DNA of 64,000 nucleotides from an uncultured Acetatifactor sp. (GCA_910585665.1 CAJUFI010000010.1:19743-83742); one strand, 5' to 3'. Shown: positions 8,905 through 17,183, numbered from the stretch's first letter. Made by a program: numbers and translations. Notes: generated from the sequence alone by a model not told the origin.

Positions 8905-9140
8905 ATGCGCCTTGCCCGGCACTTCATCGACACAGGACGCACGCAGCCCTGCGGGAGTGAGCGACAATGATAACCCAGCGGTTTTCCTACTTAACAAGAC
9001 CCGAACAGAGCGCCATAATCCCGTCCTGTGGGCTTTCGTCCAGATTTCCTGTGGACTCGTCCGCAATCAGAATATCCAGGTTGCGGGACAGCGTCCTTGC
9101 TATGCCTGTCCGGAATCCACTCTCAGCGCAGCAGCTTATC
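8905..9140 (-). pseudogene. Remnant of an ABC transporter ATPase (C-terminal third)
   Basis: On the minus strand the frame reads LSAESGFRTGIARTLSRN and then LDILIADESTGNLDE, clearly the degraded signature plus Walker B and D loop (LSGGxxQRxGIAR, ILIADEPTGNLD) of a MacB-like ATPase. A TAG at 8988-8990 interrupts it, and the H-loop part (WVIIVAHSRR) continues in another frame before a further stop. Walker A and the N terminus are missing. Confidence 0.7.
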
Positions 9141-9152
9141 CTTGTGGAATGA

Positions 9153-9488
9153 ACAATCATCTACCGAAAACACGCCGCCCAGACACAATCCATTATCAAT
9201 ATTCACATAGAAACAATTGATTTTTCCGGACGCCTGAAAACCTTTTTAACCCAGAATTATAAATCCAGATTTCCGAATCATGAAAACCTGGATTTAGAAG
9301 CCATACTGTATGCCAATATGACAATGACGCTTGCCGAATATTATATCAGTAACGCAAACTCATCCATTACCAATAAATCTATCATATCCTCTTACATTTA
9401 TACTTTTTTGTATGCAATCAGTATACATGATGAACAACTGATCCAAAAAGAATATAACAGATTCCTGCAGATGAAATACCCAAAATGA
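9153..9488 (+). pseudogene. C-terminal fragment of an unrecognised AT-rich gene
   Basis: An open frame without a plausible start codon runs from the TGA at 9150 to a TGA at 9486. It encodes about 111 residues with coding character (FLTQNYKSRFPNHENLDLEA, TMTLAEYYISN, QKEYNRFLQMKYPK). It is AT-rich compared with the flanking DNA. The helical, Tyr-rich C terminus could be the ligand-binding end of a TetR-like regulator, but no motif proves this. It is most likely the 3' end of a gene whose 5' part was lost. Confidence 0.4.
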
Positions 9489-9565
9489 TTTCTTCCTAAA
9501 AAATATCCTACCCGTAAACCGCACTTTTCATAACGACAGAAAATTCTTTTGCACATGCCTGTAAA

Positions 9566-10300
9566 TCACATCCTCCCCAACAAAGCCCCCTTCACATTCC
9601 TGGAAAACAGGCATCTCTCCCCGTTCTTCATCCGTATCTCCCGCCCCTTCAAATCCAGCTCCGCAATCTGATCCACATTCACCAGATAAGCCCTGTGGGT
9701 CCGGAGAAACCTGCTCCCCAGCTGCCCCTCCAGCTCCCGCAGGCTTCCGATAAAGTCAAACCAGTCGTTCATCCCATGTAAAGCGATCCGATGAGTGCGC
9801 GCCGTGGCCTCGAAAAACAGAATCTCATCCATTGGCACATGCTTCACCACATCCATCACCTTCACGGAAAAGTACTCCCTGCGCTCTCCCTGCTCCGCCC
9901 GCATCCGCTGGGTAATCACAAAAAGGCTCTGCCTGAGCCCCTCCTCCATCTTCTCCCTGCTCTCTTTCACGATATAATCCAGCGCTTCCAGATGATAGCG
10001 GAACGTCTCAAACGCCAGGTTCCCATAGGCCGTCACATACACCAAAAACCCCCTGGGATCCAGCTTCCTGATTTCCCGCCCCAGGGCGAACCCGTCCATG
10101 GCCTCCCCTTTCAGCTCCACGTCCAGGAAGTAGATTCCCCGCCCCGGAGCCTCCCTCACCGCCTCCAGGATCTCCAGCGGGCTGCCGCTGCACAGGGCGA
10201 CCTCCATGTCATATCCCTCTATCATGATCTGTTTCTCCAGGCATTCCCTCTGAATCCCCCGGACGTTCTCCTCGTCCTCGCAAATATATACAGGCAGCAT
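9566..10300 (-). CDS. LytTR-family response regulator (AgrA-like)
   Basis: This 244-residue regulator has a receiver domain at residues 1-125 (acidic pair CEDEEN, phosphoacceptor in YFLDVELKG, conserved VTAYGN and a Lys in DYIVKE). The LytTR DNA-binding domain spans residues 145-244 (FLRTHRAYLVNVDQI and LFSRNVKG). The start at 10300 is supported by GGAGTGAGG just upstream. A longer frame to 10492 exists only because the 5' end of the gene has been duplicated in tandem. It forms a pair with the GHKL kinase at 10616-11986, but a 106-bp inverted-repeat element and a duplicated mini gene start lie between them. Confidence 0.9.
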   Translation of the reverse strand: MLPVYICEDEENVRGIQRECLEKQIMIEGYDMEVALCSGSPLEILEAVREAPGRGIYFLDVELKGEAMDGFALGREIRKLDPRGFLVYVTAYGNLAFETFRYHLEALDYIVKESREKMEEGLRQSLFVITQRMRAEQGERREYFSVKVMDVVKHVPMDEILFFEATARTHRIALHGMNDWFDFIGSLRELEGQLGSRFLRTHRAYLVNVDQIAELDLKGREIRMKNGERCLFSRNVKGALLGRM

Positions 10301-10403
10301 TTCCTCACTCCTTACCCCGCTATCATAATCCGCTTCTCCAGGCATTCCCTCTGAATCCCACGGACGTTCTCCTCGTCCTCGCAAATATATACAGGCAGCA
10401 TTT
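10220..10403 (-). repeat. Tandem duplication of the 5' end of the LytTR regulator gene
   Basis: Bases 10321-10403 repeat 10220-10302 at an offset of 101 bp with four mismatches over 83 bp. The unit carries the ribosome site, ATG and the first 27 or so codons of the regulator. Confidence 0.9.
10312..10401 (-). CDS. 29-codon mini ORF made by the 5' duplication (possible leader peptide)
   Basis: The duplicated segment begins with its own ribosome site (GGAGAG) and ATG at 10401. It encodes the regulator N terminus MLPVYICEDEENVRGIQREC and continues to MIAG, then stops at TAA (10312-10314). The stop codon is followed at once by GGAGTGAGGAA and the true regulator ATG at 10300. Ribosomes ending on the mini ORF would be placed on the regulator start, so coupled translation is possible. 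Whether the peptide has a role is unknown. Confidence 0.5.
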   Translation of the reverse strand: MLPVYICEDEENVRGIQRECLEKRIMIAG

Positions 10404-10410
10404 TCTCTCC

Positions 10411-10516
10411 TTAGGAATTGTCGGAAAATAACTGATGCAACTTGTTTAGGAGAAAGCCCAGAAATACAACGAAAACGGCTATAAACTCGCATCAGTTATT
10501 TGTAGACAATTCCTTA
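10411..10516. mobile_element. MITE-like 106-bp inverted-repeat element, copy B
   Basis: Identical over all 106 bp to the copy at 60067-60172. The two 28-nt ends pair at 24 of 28 positions, and TTA borders the GGAATTGTC and GACAATTCC ends on both sides. It lies inside a presumed operon between the kinase stop (10616) and the regulator start. There is no coding capacity, so it would need a transposase in trans. Confidence 0.85.
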
Positions 10517-10615
10517 TTATAAGTTCCGCATCCGCCCAGCCCTGCACCCAGACATGGGCAGAGATCTTTCGGCCGCGAAAGGAGTGCGTCCGTAAATCCC
10601 CTGGGGCCATCCCCC

Positions 10616-11986
10616 TCACCCTGCGTTCCTCTCCTGCACCTTGAACTCCTGGACAAAATAGCCCTCCTCCACCGCCGTGGCCGGCAGCACGTTCCCATAC
10701 CCATCCAGAATCTTCCGATAGCTGGCCAGCCCGATCCCCCGCTCCGCCCCTCTGGTGGAATAGCCCTGCTGCCAGATTCTGTGGACGTCAACCTCGTGGT
10801 ACAGCCGGTTCTTCACCCGGAACGTGGTATACCCCTCCTGGCAGCTGATCATGATATGCACCCGGGCGTCCTCCTTTCCCCTGACCTCATCCATGGCATT
10901 GTCAATCAGAATCCCCAGGCACCTGCACAAATCCGTCGTCCTGCATCCTGTCTCACGAAAGGGCCGCATCACCTCCAGCTCACAGGCCGTGCCCTCCTTC
11001 TGCATCTGGGCGATTTTCGCCAGGAGGAGCCCTCTCACCTCTGTCATGCAGACATTGCCCAAATGGGACATCTGCCGGATCTGCCCGCCAATCTGGCTGT
11101 CGAAATCCTCCGTCAGCTCCCGGATGTAATCCATGGCCTCCGTCAGCTCCCCCTCCTTCGCCGTCAGGTACATCCCCGACATCATATTTTTGTAGTCATG
11201 CCGGAAGCGCCTCATCTCCTTCTGCATCCCCTCCAGCGTCCTGATATAGGCCTCCTGCTGCTGGACGATCAGCGACTGGGCGGCAGCTTCCTTCCGCTGC
11301 CACTCCTCCCGCCCCTTATAGTGGAAGACGATCAGCGCCGCAATCAATACCAGGTAGGCAATGCTCATGCTGCTGTTGCGGCTCATGCCTCCATAGGTGA
11401 ACAGCGCCATCATACTATATATCAGAACGGGATAAGCACTCAGGCAGAGCATGCCCCAGTTCCAGACGTCCCTGTGCTCCAGCCACCGGCGGTACGCATC
11501 TCCCACCTTCAATTGATGCAAAAGGAACAAAATCAGCAGAATGGCAGCCGGCCCCAGTATATAATTGGACAATAAATACCGAATCCTCTCTTCCCCGATG
11601 CTCAGGTCATAGGGCCTTTCAGACGTCAGGATAAAGACCATCATCACAGAACTCTCCGCCGCAATGCCCGCAAACAGCACAATGCCCCAGCACCGTCTGA
11701 ACCTCTCCCGGAAAAGAACACCGATGCAAAGGGCGTTCCCAATCAGCAGTACATATTCCATCAGAATGGACACAGAATAATACCGCAGCAGGCCCGCCTT
11801 GTAAAGCAATGCCGCAGCCCCTGCTTCCATCACGATCCACACAGCCGCCAAAACGATTCCGCCGCCCCGGAACTTCCCCTTGTCAAAAGAAAGAGTCCTT
11901 AGAACAAACAGCCCCGTACAGACAACCATAGCCAGGCTGAAAGCGCCTGAAAACAAATCATAGCCAAACACACTCAGAAAACTCAT
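10616..11986 (-). CDS. GHKL-type sensor histidine kinase (AgrC-like)
   Basis: This membrane sensor has 456 residues from the ATG at 11986, which follows an AAAGG site; the GTG upstream is less likely. Six or seven hydrophobic spans cover residues 5-215. A coiled segment follows (IVQQQEAYIRTLEGMQKE), then the phosphoacceptor box RRFRHDYKNMMSG near residue 260. The GHKL ATPase has its N box at ILIDNAMDEV and its G box at ERGIGLASYRKIL. This architecture belongs to peptide-sensing AgrC/ComD-type kinases, but no AgrD or AgrB gene is visible nearby. It follows the MATE gene by 46 bp on the same strand and precedes the LytTR regulator. Confidence 0.9.
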   Translation of the reverse strand: MSFLSVFGYDLFSGAFSLAMVVCTGLFVLRTLSFDKGKFRGGGIVLAAVWIVMEAGAAALLYKAGLLRYYSVSILMEYVLLIGNALCIGVLFRERFRRCWGIVLFAGIAAESSVMMVFILTSERPYDLSIGEERIRYLLSNYILGPAAILLILFLLHQLKVGDAYRRWLEHRDVWNWGMLCLSAYPVLIYSMMALFTYGGMSRNSSMSIAYLVLIAALIVFHYKGREEWQRKEAAAQSLIVQQQEAYIRTLEGMQKEMRRFRHDYKNMMSGMYLTAKEGELTEAMDYIRELTEDFDSQIGGQIRQMSHLGNVCMTEVRGLLLAKIAQMQKEGTACELEVMRPFRETGCRTTDLCRCLGILIDNAMDEVRGKEDARVHIMISCQEGYTTFRVKNRLYHEVDVHRIWQQGYSTRGAERGIGLASYRKILDGYGNVLPATAVEEGYFVQEFKVQERNAG

Positions 11987-12032
11987 GCTCCGCCTTTCCC
12001 TGTCCCCGCCGTCTCCCACGGCTGACGAACAG

Positions 12033-13421
12033 TCAATCTGCCACGATATTGTTCAGCCACACGCCCTTCTTCACCAGCACAAACCCAATGGCGCATTTTA
12101 TCAGATCCAGCATCTGGCAGCTCAGAAACAGAATCGCTATGGACATAGTCGTATGGCGGCTGAGCACATAGGCCACCGGGATGCTGACGCACCAGAGGAA
12201 CACGCTGTCGAAGAGGAACGTGATGATCGTCTTCCCCCCGGAGCGCAGGGTGAAATAAGTGGTGTGCAGAAAAGCGAATACAGGCATACACAATGCCGAT
12301 ACCCTCAAAAGGAGCATGGCTAGGCGCTTCACCTCATCGCTGGTATTGTACAATTGAGGGAACAGCGGCGCCAGCAGGGCCACCACCGCACCCATGGCTA
12401 TGCTGCTCGCCACCGCAAAAGCGATGAGCTTCCTGTCCGTATCCTTGGCCGCCTCCATCTTCCCGGCCCCCAGCAGCTGTCCCACCAGGATGGACACGGC
12501 GCTCCCCATGGCCACGAACACCACATTGAACAGATTGGAAATCACCGTGGAGATATTCAGAGCCGCCACCGCGTCCAGCCCTCTGGTGGAATAGCACTGG
12601 GTCATCATGGCCGTGCCCGCCGACCAGAGAATCTCGTTCACCATCAAAGGCGTGCCCTTCCTGGCAATGTTCCAAGTCAGCTGGCCAGGGACACGGAGCT
12701 CCTGGTAGGCTCCCACGATGAAAGGCATCTTCTCCGGATGGGCATGGGTCCAGACAATGACCACCGCCGCCTGCACATACCGGGATATCACAGTGGCGAT
12801 GGCAGCGCCCACCACCCCCAGCACAGGGAAGCCGAATTTTCCGAATATCAGCAGATAATTCAGCGCCAGGTTCACCAGCACAGCCGCCACCCCCGCGGTC
12901 ATGGGCACCTTGGTCTCCCCGCCCTCGCGCAGGGTGCTGGCATAGACCTCCTCTATGACGAAGGGCGGCAGTCCAACGAACATCACCCAGAGATATTCCT
13001 TCCCGTACTCCAAAGTGGCCTGCAGGGCCGGGTCATTGCCCTCCCCGTGCAGATACATCTGTATCAGCTGTTCCCCGCCCAACGCCAGCACAAGGATGCC
13101 CAGCACCAAAATCCCCAGGCACACATAAATCTTGAAGCGAAGGGTATGGCGGACGCCCTCCTGGTTCTTGCAGCCAAAAAACTGCGCGCCAAAAATGCCC
13201 ACCCCCGAAATCGCGCCGAAAATAGCCAGGCTGAAGACCATCAGCAGCTGGTTCACAATGGCGATGCCCGACATCTGCTCCGTCCCGATGCGCCCCACCA
13301 TGATATTGTCCAGCAGCCCCACGAAATTAGTGATGCCGTTCTGAATCATGATGGGAACCGTCACGCCCAGCACTTTTCCGTAGAATGCCCTGTCGCCAAT
13401 CAATTTCTTCCTGTTGTCCAT
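12033..13421 (-). CDS. MATE-family efflux transporter
   Basis: This is a multidrug and toxic-compound extrusion pump of 462 residues, the usual size, with twelve predicted membrane helices in two repeats. It begins with VTVPIMIQNGITNFVGLLDN, the conserved helix 1 of NorM/DinF-like proteins, and repeats the pattern near residue 240 (KGTPLMVNEILWSAGTAM). MATE pumps use a Na+ or H+ gradient. A GGGAGG site precedes the ATG. The gene lies at the head of a probable MATE, kinase, regulator operon, so the two-component system may control the pump. The substrate is unknown. Confidence 0.92.
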   Translation of the reverse strand: MDNRKKLIGDRAFYGKVLGVTVPIMIQNGITNFVGLLDNIMVGRIGTEQMSGIAIVNQLLMVFSLAIFGAISGVGIFGAQFFGCKNQEGVRHTLRFKIYVCLGILVLGILVLALGGEQLIQMYLHGEGNDPALQATLEYGKEYLWVMFVGLPPFVIEEVYASTLREGGETKVPMTAGVAAVLVNLALNYLLIFGKFGFPVLGVVGAAIATVISRYVQAAVVIVWTHAHPEKMPFIVGAYQELRVPGQLTWNIARKGTPLMVNEILWSAGTAMMTQCYSTRGLDAVAALNISTVISNLFNVVFVAMGSAVSILVGQLLGAGKMEAAKDTDRKLIAFAVASSIAMGAVVALLAPLFPQLYNTSDEVKRLAMLLLRVSALCMPVFAFLHTTYFTLRSGGKTIITFLFDSVFLWCVSIPVAYVLSRHTTMSIAILFLSCQMLDLIKCAIGFVLVKKGVWLNNIVAD

Positions 13422-13516
13422 CTCTTTCCTCCCGATTCAGCCGCTACCCAGCGGCACCTATACAAAAAACGCATGCATTTTCATTAACCTACAGCATAAA
13501 TCCTGAGCGCCCCCGC

Positions 13517-14041
13517 CTATGGAGGACTCTGGAGACCTTCCGCCGTCTCCTCCCGGTCTTCGCCCATCATGTCAAAACAGTATCCCAGATAGATGATATG
13601 GGACATGGCCGTGATGGCGCAGCGCAGTATCTTCTTCTCCTCGCTGGCGGCGCTCCCCACCTCCTCCAGCGAATCCTTCAGCCCGAAGATATGCTGCAGC
13701 ATATTCTCCAGCTCCTGGCAGAAATAATCGTAGGCCACCTGCGTCTCATAGGTGCGCTTCTGCATGGCGAAAAGCCTGCTGATATTCTCCATGGACAGCA
13801 CATTCTTGGCCACGGAGAGGAAGAAAAGATACGCAATCTGCTCCGCGTAATACTGCTTCTTCACCGGACTGGCGATATATCCCTTTTTCACATAATTGCT
13901 GACCATGGAAGCCGTGATCTTCTGACATCCAAAAGTCTCCAGCACACCGTTCACGTACCTCACCACCTGGTCCAGATACAGCCCCATATCCGGCAGCTCC
14001 TGATACCTGGGCATATGTAATCCACAAATGTCGACGCTCAT
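13517..14041 (-). CDS. DUF1836 family protein (MerR-like HTH)
   Basis: This 174-residue protein matches DUF1836, a Firmicutes family with a MerR-like winged helix. Residues 35-65 (QKITASMVSNYVKKGYIASP, then KKQYYAEQIAYLFFL) carry the recognisable pattern in which the helix-turn-helix is followed by a Y-x-x-x-Q-I-A-x-L segment. The ATG at 14041 is used because AAGGAAGGG precedes it. It is divergent from degV with about 225 bp between, so it may regulate that neighbour. The exact function of the family is not known. Confidence 0.85.
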   Translation of the reverse strand: MSVDICGLHMPRYQELPDMGLYLDQVVRYVNGVLETFGCQKITASMVSNYVKKGYIASPVKKQYYAEQIAYLFFLSVAKNVLSMENISRLFAMQKRTYETQVAYDYFCQELENMLQHIFGLKDSLEEVGSAASEEKKILRCAITAMSHIIYLGYCFDMMGEDREETAEGLQSPP

Positions 14042-14173
14042 ACCGCACCCTTCCTTCACTCCGGAGGGCCACCCCTGCTGCAGGCAATGGCCGCCGGATT
14101 CCTTCTATGTCCAAAACCTGCAAATCATTATAAGGCAGATTCCCACCAGCGTCAACAACATACGAAAAACCTC

Positions 14174-14202
14174 TTGACAGGTTTTTCAAAAACTGATATA
14201 AA
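14174..14202 (+). promoter_or_regulatory. Sigma-A promoter of degV
   Basis: A perfect TTGACA (14174-14179) and TATAAA (14197-14202) are 17 nt apart. A near-repeat, TCAAAAACTGATA and then TCAAAAACCGATA, overlaps the core and lies 34 bp further on. It could be a regulator site. Confidence 0.75.
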
Positions 14203-14267
14203 GGACATATAATAAGCTTCTCAAAAACCGATAGTCAAGTTATGAATATTTTCAAGGAGGTATCCCT

Positions 14268-15098
14268 ATGAAATATAAAATCGTATCCGACTCCGCCGCG
14301 GATCTCCTGGCCATAGATCAGGCGCCCTTTGCAAGCGTCCCCCTGCACATCATCATCGGCTCCCGGGAATTCATCGATGATGAAACCGTCGACCTGGCCC
14401 AGATGGAGGAGGCCCTCTCCGCCCACAAAGGCCGCTCCAGCACTGCCTGCCCGGGGGTGGACGACTGGCTCCGGGCCTTCGGGGATGCCGATGCCGTCTT
14501 CTGCGTCACCATCACCAGCGCCCTGTCCGGCAGCTACAATTCCGCCATGTCCGCCAGGCAGCAGTATGAAGAGCGCTATCCCGGCCGCCTGGTGCACGTC
14601 ATCGACTCCCTGTCCGCCGGGCCGGAGATGGTTTTGATCGTGGAGCGGCTGCAGGAGCTGGTTCTGTCCGGCGCGACTCCGGAAATCATCCGAACCGAAA
14701 TCACGGACTACACCAGGCACACCCGCCTGCTGTTTTCCCTGGAGACCCTGCGGAACCTGGCAAACAACGGACGCGTCAGCCCCGCGGCGGCTAAGCTGGC
14801 AGGCATCCTGGGCATCCGCGTGGTAGGCCAGGCCAGCGACCAGGGCGAGCTTGCGATGCTGAACAAATGCCGCGGGGAACAGTGCGTGCTGTCCAGCCTC
14901 CTGAAATACATGAAAGAACTGGGATACCAGGGCGGAAAAGTCCGCATCTCCCACAACGGCAACGGAAAAATGGCCGCCGCCCTGGCGGCCCAGATCAGGG
15001 CGCTGTTCCCGAACCCGGACATCCGCATCTACGCGGCGCGGGCCCTGTGCAGCTATTACGCGGAAAAAGGCGGCATCCTGGTGGGCCTGGAATGCTGA
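14268..15098 (+). CDS. DegV family fatty-acid-binding protein
   Basis: DegV/FakB proteins bind a fatty acid and present it to the kinase FakA for entry into phospholipid synthesis. The 276-residue length and two-domain form are typical. The N-terminal domain starts MKYKIVSDSAADL, with the SDS(S/A)AD ligand loop, and continues with a TACPG-type segment (SSTACPGVDDW) and a TITSALSGSYNSA loop. The C-terminal domain has the conserved RHTRLLFSLETLRNLANNGR and RISHNGN. An AAGGAGG site lies eight bases before the ATG. No fakA gene is adjacent, which is common. It is divergent from DUF1836. Confidence 0.93.
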   Translation: MKYKIVSDSAADLLAIDQAPFASVPLHIIIGSREFIDDETVDLAQMEEALSAHKGRSSTACPGVDDWLRAFGDADAVFCVTITSALSGSYNSAMSARQQYEERYPGRLVHVIDSLSAGPEMVLIVERLQELVLSGATPEIIRTEITDYTRHTRLLFSLETLRNLANNGRVSPAAAKLAGILGIRVVGQASDQGELAMLNKCRGEQCVLSSLLKYMKELGYQGGKVRISHNGNGKMAAALAAQIRALFPNPDIRIYAARALCSYYAEKGGILVGLEC

Positions 15099-15157
15099 AT
15101 ACTGATTCTCCTTCCATAAAATGCCTGCCCTCAAGATGCCTGCCCTCTATAATAGAA

Positions 15158-15193
15158 CAGGAGACCTGGCGCCCTGAAACGCAAGGTCTCCTG
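15158..15193 (+). terminator. Possible hairpin terminator after degV
   Basis: Ten-bp arms CAGGAGACCT and AGGTCTCCTG are separated by 16 nt. No clear T run follows, so the call is weak. Confidence 0.35.
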
Positions 15194-15292
15194 TCATGAT
15201 ACATACTTCAGCGCCATAAGGCATCCTGCCCCCTTACACAGGGCGCGTACAACGAGAGTGTTTTCTGCTGGCTGCGGACACGGCCAGCCCTG

Positions 15293-15952
15293 TCACAGGT
15301 ATTTCCGCAGGTTCTCCAGCACCACCCGGTACCCGTTGGCATACATATGGATTCCCTCGACAGTGTACGCTTTCTTCAATCTGCCGTTCTCATCCGTCAG
15401 GCCCTGGTTCACATCGATATAGCGGCAGCCCATCTTCTCCGCCAACCCCTTCACCGCTTCATTGGCGGTGCGGATGTTCTCATTGTTGCGGGTGGCGAAC
15501 ATGCCCCTGCCCCACTCGTCATCCGGCACTTCGTTCACTGGATAATAGGCCATCATATAAATCTCCGCCCCGGGCAGCCGCTCCTGTATCATGCCGATAA
15601 TCTTGCCGTAGTTCTCCATGAGCTTTTCCAAGCGGTACTCCGGCCTGCTAATGTCGTTGGTTCCGATATTGATGAATATCTTCCCCGGCTCTGTCCCGAA
15701 CACCATCTCCTCCATGCACTGCAGCATGTCCTCCGTGGTGAAGCCCCCGATGCCCCGATTGTAGATCACCGCGTCCATCTCCTCGGTCATCCGCAGTTCA
15801 TCGATGGGGAACTGCTCCATCAGCGAGGAGCCCGTGAAAAGAATCTCCCCCTTCTTCACTTTCTCGTTCAGTATCCGGTAGCGCTCCAGCCGCTCCCACT
15901 GATTCCGCACTGCCTGCGTCCGCGTCTCCTTCGCCGCTTCCTGTGTGTCCAT
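15293..15952 (-). CDS. SGNH/GDSL-family hydrolase
   Basis: A cytosolic esterase-like enzyme of 219 residues, with no signal peptide. The four SGNH blocks are visible: block I FTGSSLMEQFP (catalytic Ser, the GDS replaced by GSS), block II NRGIGGFTTEDM (Gly), block III INIGTNDIS (Asn) and block V VEGIHMYANGY (His, with the catalytic Asp position as Glu-Gly). This variant is common in clostridial acylhydrolases of the platelet-activating-factor acetylhydrolase type. An AAGGAGG site lies upstream. The substrate cannot be predicted. It is transcribed alone. Confidence 0.87.
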   Translation of the reverse strand: MDTQEAAKETRTQAVRNQWERLERYRILNEKVKKGEILFTGSSLMEQFPIDELRMTEEMDAVIYNRGIGGFTTEDMLQCMEEMVFGTEPGKIFINIGTNDISRPEYRLEKLMENYGKIIGMIQERLPGAEIYMMAYYPVNEVPDDEWGRGMFATRNNENIRTANEAVKGLAEKMGCRYIDVNQGLTDENGRLKKAYTVEGIHMYANGYRVVLENLRKYL

Positions 15953-16199
15953 CCTTACATCCTCCTTCTATCATCCGTCTCCCGAAATCCCTGCGCCGCT
16001 TACGCTACGGCTTTCCGGGAGATTTTTGATGCCGAAAGCCTATTCCCATTTCCAACTTTCTCTCCATTTCCTATCATAACAGATATTCTCCTAAAATAAC
16101 AGGCAGAAATGAAAATAGTCTCTTTTCAGTAAAGTCAAAAGCTCGAAAGCAGTTTTCTTTTACGGATTTACGGATTTTTAAAATATTTGCAGAAATTCC

Positions 16200-16228
16200 T
16201 TGACATAATCCTCCCCTTCATGTATTAT
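16200..16228 (+). promoter_or_regulatory. Sigma-A promoter of the ArsR-like regulator
   Basis: TTGACA (16200-16205) and TATTAT (16223-16228) are 17 nt apart, preceded by an AT-rich stretch that could act as an UP element. The predicted leader before the ATG at 16446 is about 210 nt. The upstream half of the 15953-16445 gap holds nothing else recognised. Confidence 0.75.
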
Positions 16229-16278
16229 GTAATTACGGAATTCCGGAAAACCACAAACACACGATTTATAGAACACTA

Positions 16279-16420
16279 TTTTCGAAAAAGAGTTCCAACG
16301 GATAGAGAATCAGGCATTGGGTCAGGACAGCACCTGGAAAAGCGGGGAACCGCCCCAAAAGAGTTCCGGAAAGCAGCGCGCTATTGGTCTGGAGATTCCG
16401 AGAGGATATGTTTTCGAAAA
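16279..16420. promoter_or_regulatory. Two TTTTCGAAAA palindromes in the leader (possible operators)
   Basis: The same perfect 10-bp palindrome occurs at 16279-16288 and 16411-16420, both between promoter and start codon of a DNA-binding protein gene. Autoregulation is an inference. Confidence 0.35.
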
Positions 16421-16445
16421 AAGCACAGAAAGGAATGGTGATTGA

Positions 16446-17066
16446 ATGACGGAACGAGATTACGGGAAAGAAATCGACGCTCTCAGAGAGCAGCTGGAAA
16501 ATCTTCAGGACATGGTGCAGGCATCGCTTCCCAACAAGCCCTCCGCGAAGAAGCTGGAGAGCGTACAGGTCATGCAGGGAATGCATCCCGACAGCCGTCT
16601 CAGCGATCTGATGGAAGAACTTTGCCATAAAACGGAGGAGCGGAACGGAAGCGGCCTGGTCTCCTATCTCGGCATATACCAATCCGGCGGGCGGCAGTCC
16701 AACTGGATACGAAGCACTGTCCCCACCGAGGATCTGCTCTCCCTCATCGAGAGCGGCATCGCAAGCAAAGTATTGGCCTGCATCGGCAACCCAAACCGCC
16801 TTGCGATATTGCTGGAGATACTCCGCGGCCCCAAGTCCGTAACAGCGCTGGTGGAGAAATGCGGCTTCGGATCTACCGGACAGGTCTATCATCACATGAA
16901 GCCGCTTCTGGCCGCCGATATCGTCGTGGAGGATGAGCATCAGAAAGGCTTTTATGTCATCCAGCCCCACAAAGTACAGGGTGTCATCATGCTTCTGACA
17001 GGCATCAGCGATATGGTGGACGAAACCTTCACCAAGGGGACATGGAATGATGCCGAGGAGAATTGA
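16446..17066 (+). CDS. ArsR/HTH-type transcriptional regulator with N-terminal extension
   Basis: This 206-residue protein has a C-terminal winged helix of the ArsR type. The segment GNPNRLAILLEILRGPKSVTA starts near residue 115, then the recognition region GSTGQVYHHMKPLL, and a wing (VVEDEHQKGFYVIQ). The N-terminal 100 residues start with a short coiled coil and contain a SGLVSYLGIYQSGG segment of unknown function. No metal-binding Cys cluster is visible, so a metal-sensing role is unlikely. A GGAATGGTGATTG ribosome region precedes the ATG. The long leader with paired palindromes suggests self-control. The target is unknown. Confidence 0.8.
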   Translation: MTERDYGKEIDALREQLENLQDMVQASLPNKPSAKKLESVQVMQGMHPDSRLSDLMEELCHKTEERNGSGLVSYLGIYQSGGRQSNWIRSTVPTEDLLSLIESGIASKVLACIGNPNRLAILLEILRGPKSVTALVEKCGFGSTGQVYHHMKPLLAADIVVEDEHQKGFYVIQPHKVQGVIMLLTGISDMVDETFTKGTWNDAEEN

Positions 17067-17081
17067 GGGAGCGCATTCCTT

Positions 17082-17183
17082 TCAATCTTCCAGATACTCT
17101 CTATAGTCCGCCTCGCTGGCAAAAAGGATGTATTTCCCATCCACCAGTCCCATGTAGCCGTCCGATGTATTGTATCCTTTCAT
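17082..17183 (-). CDS. Small 33-residue protein, clostridial type
   Basis: A short gene with a strong GGAGG site eight bases before its ATG. The product begins MKGYNTSDGYMGLVDGKY and ends FASEADYREYLED. It is acidic and rich in Tyr and Gly, with no membrane segment. I recall similar tiny proteins (pattern YxTSDGYxGxVDGxYxLFxSExDYxEY) in Lachnospiraceae, but no function is known. It lies between the convergent ArsR-like gene, 16 bp away, and mfd, 140 bp downstream on the same strand. The perfect ribosome site, the clean frame and the regular composition argue that it is translated. Confidence 0.7.
   Translation of the reverse strand: MKGYNTSDGYMGLVDGKYILFASEADYREYLED

Noticed and set aside
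9566..10492. 308-residue version of the LytTR regulator
   Set aside because: The extra 64 residues come from the duplicated 5' end in a wrong frame and from the MITE; the start at 10300 has a proper ribosome site.
16187..16441. 84-codon plus-strand frame before the ArsR-like gene
   Set aside because: It would start upstream of the predicted promoter, so the transcript lacks its start; no ribosome site.
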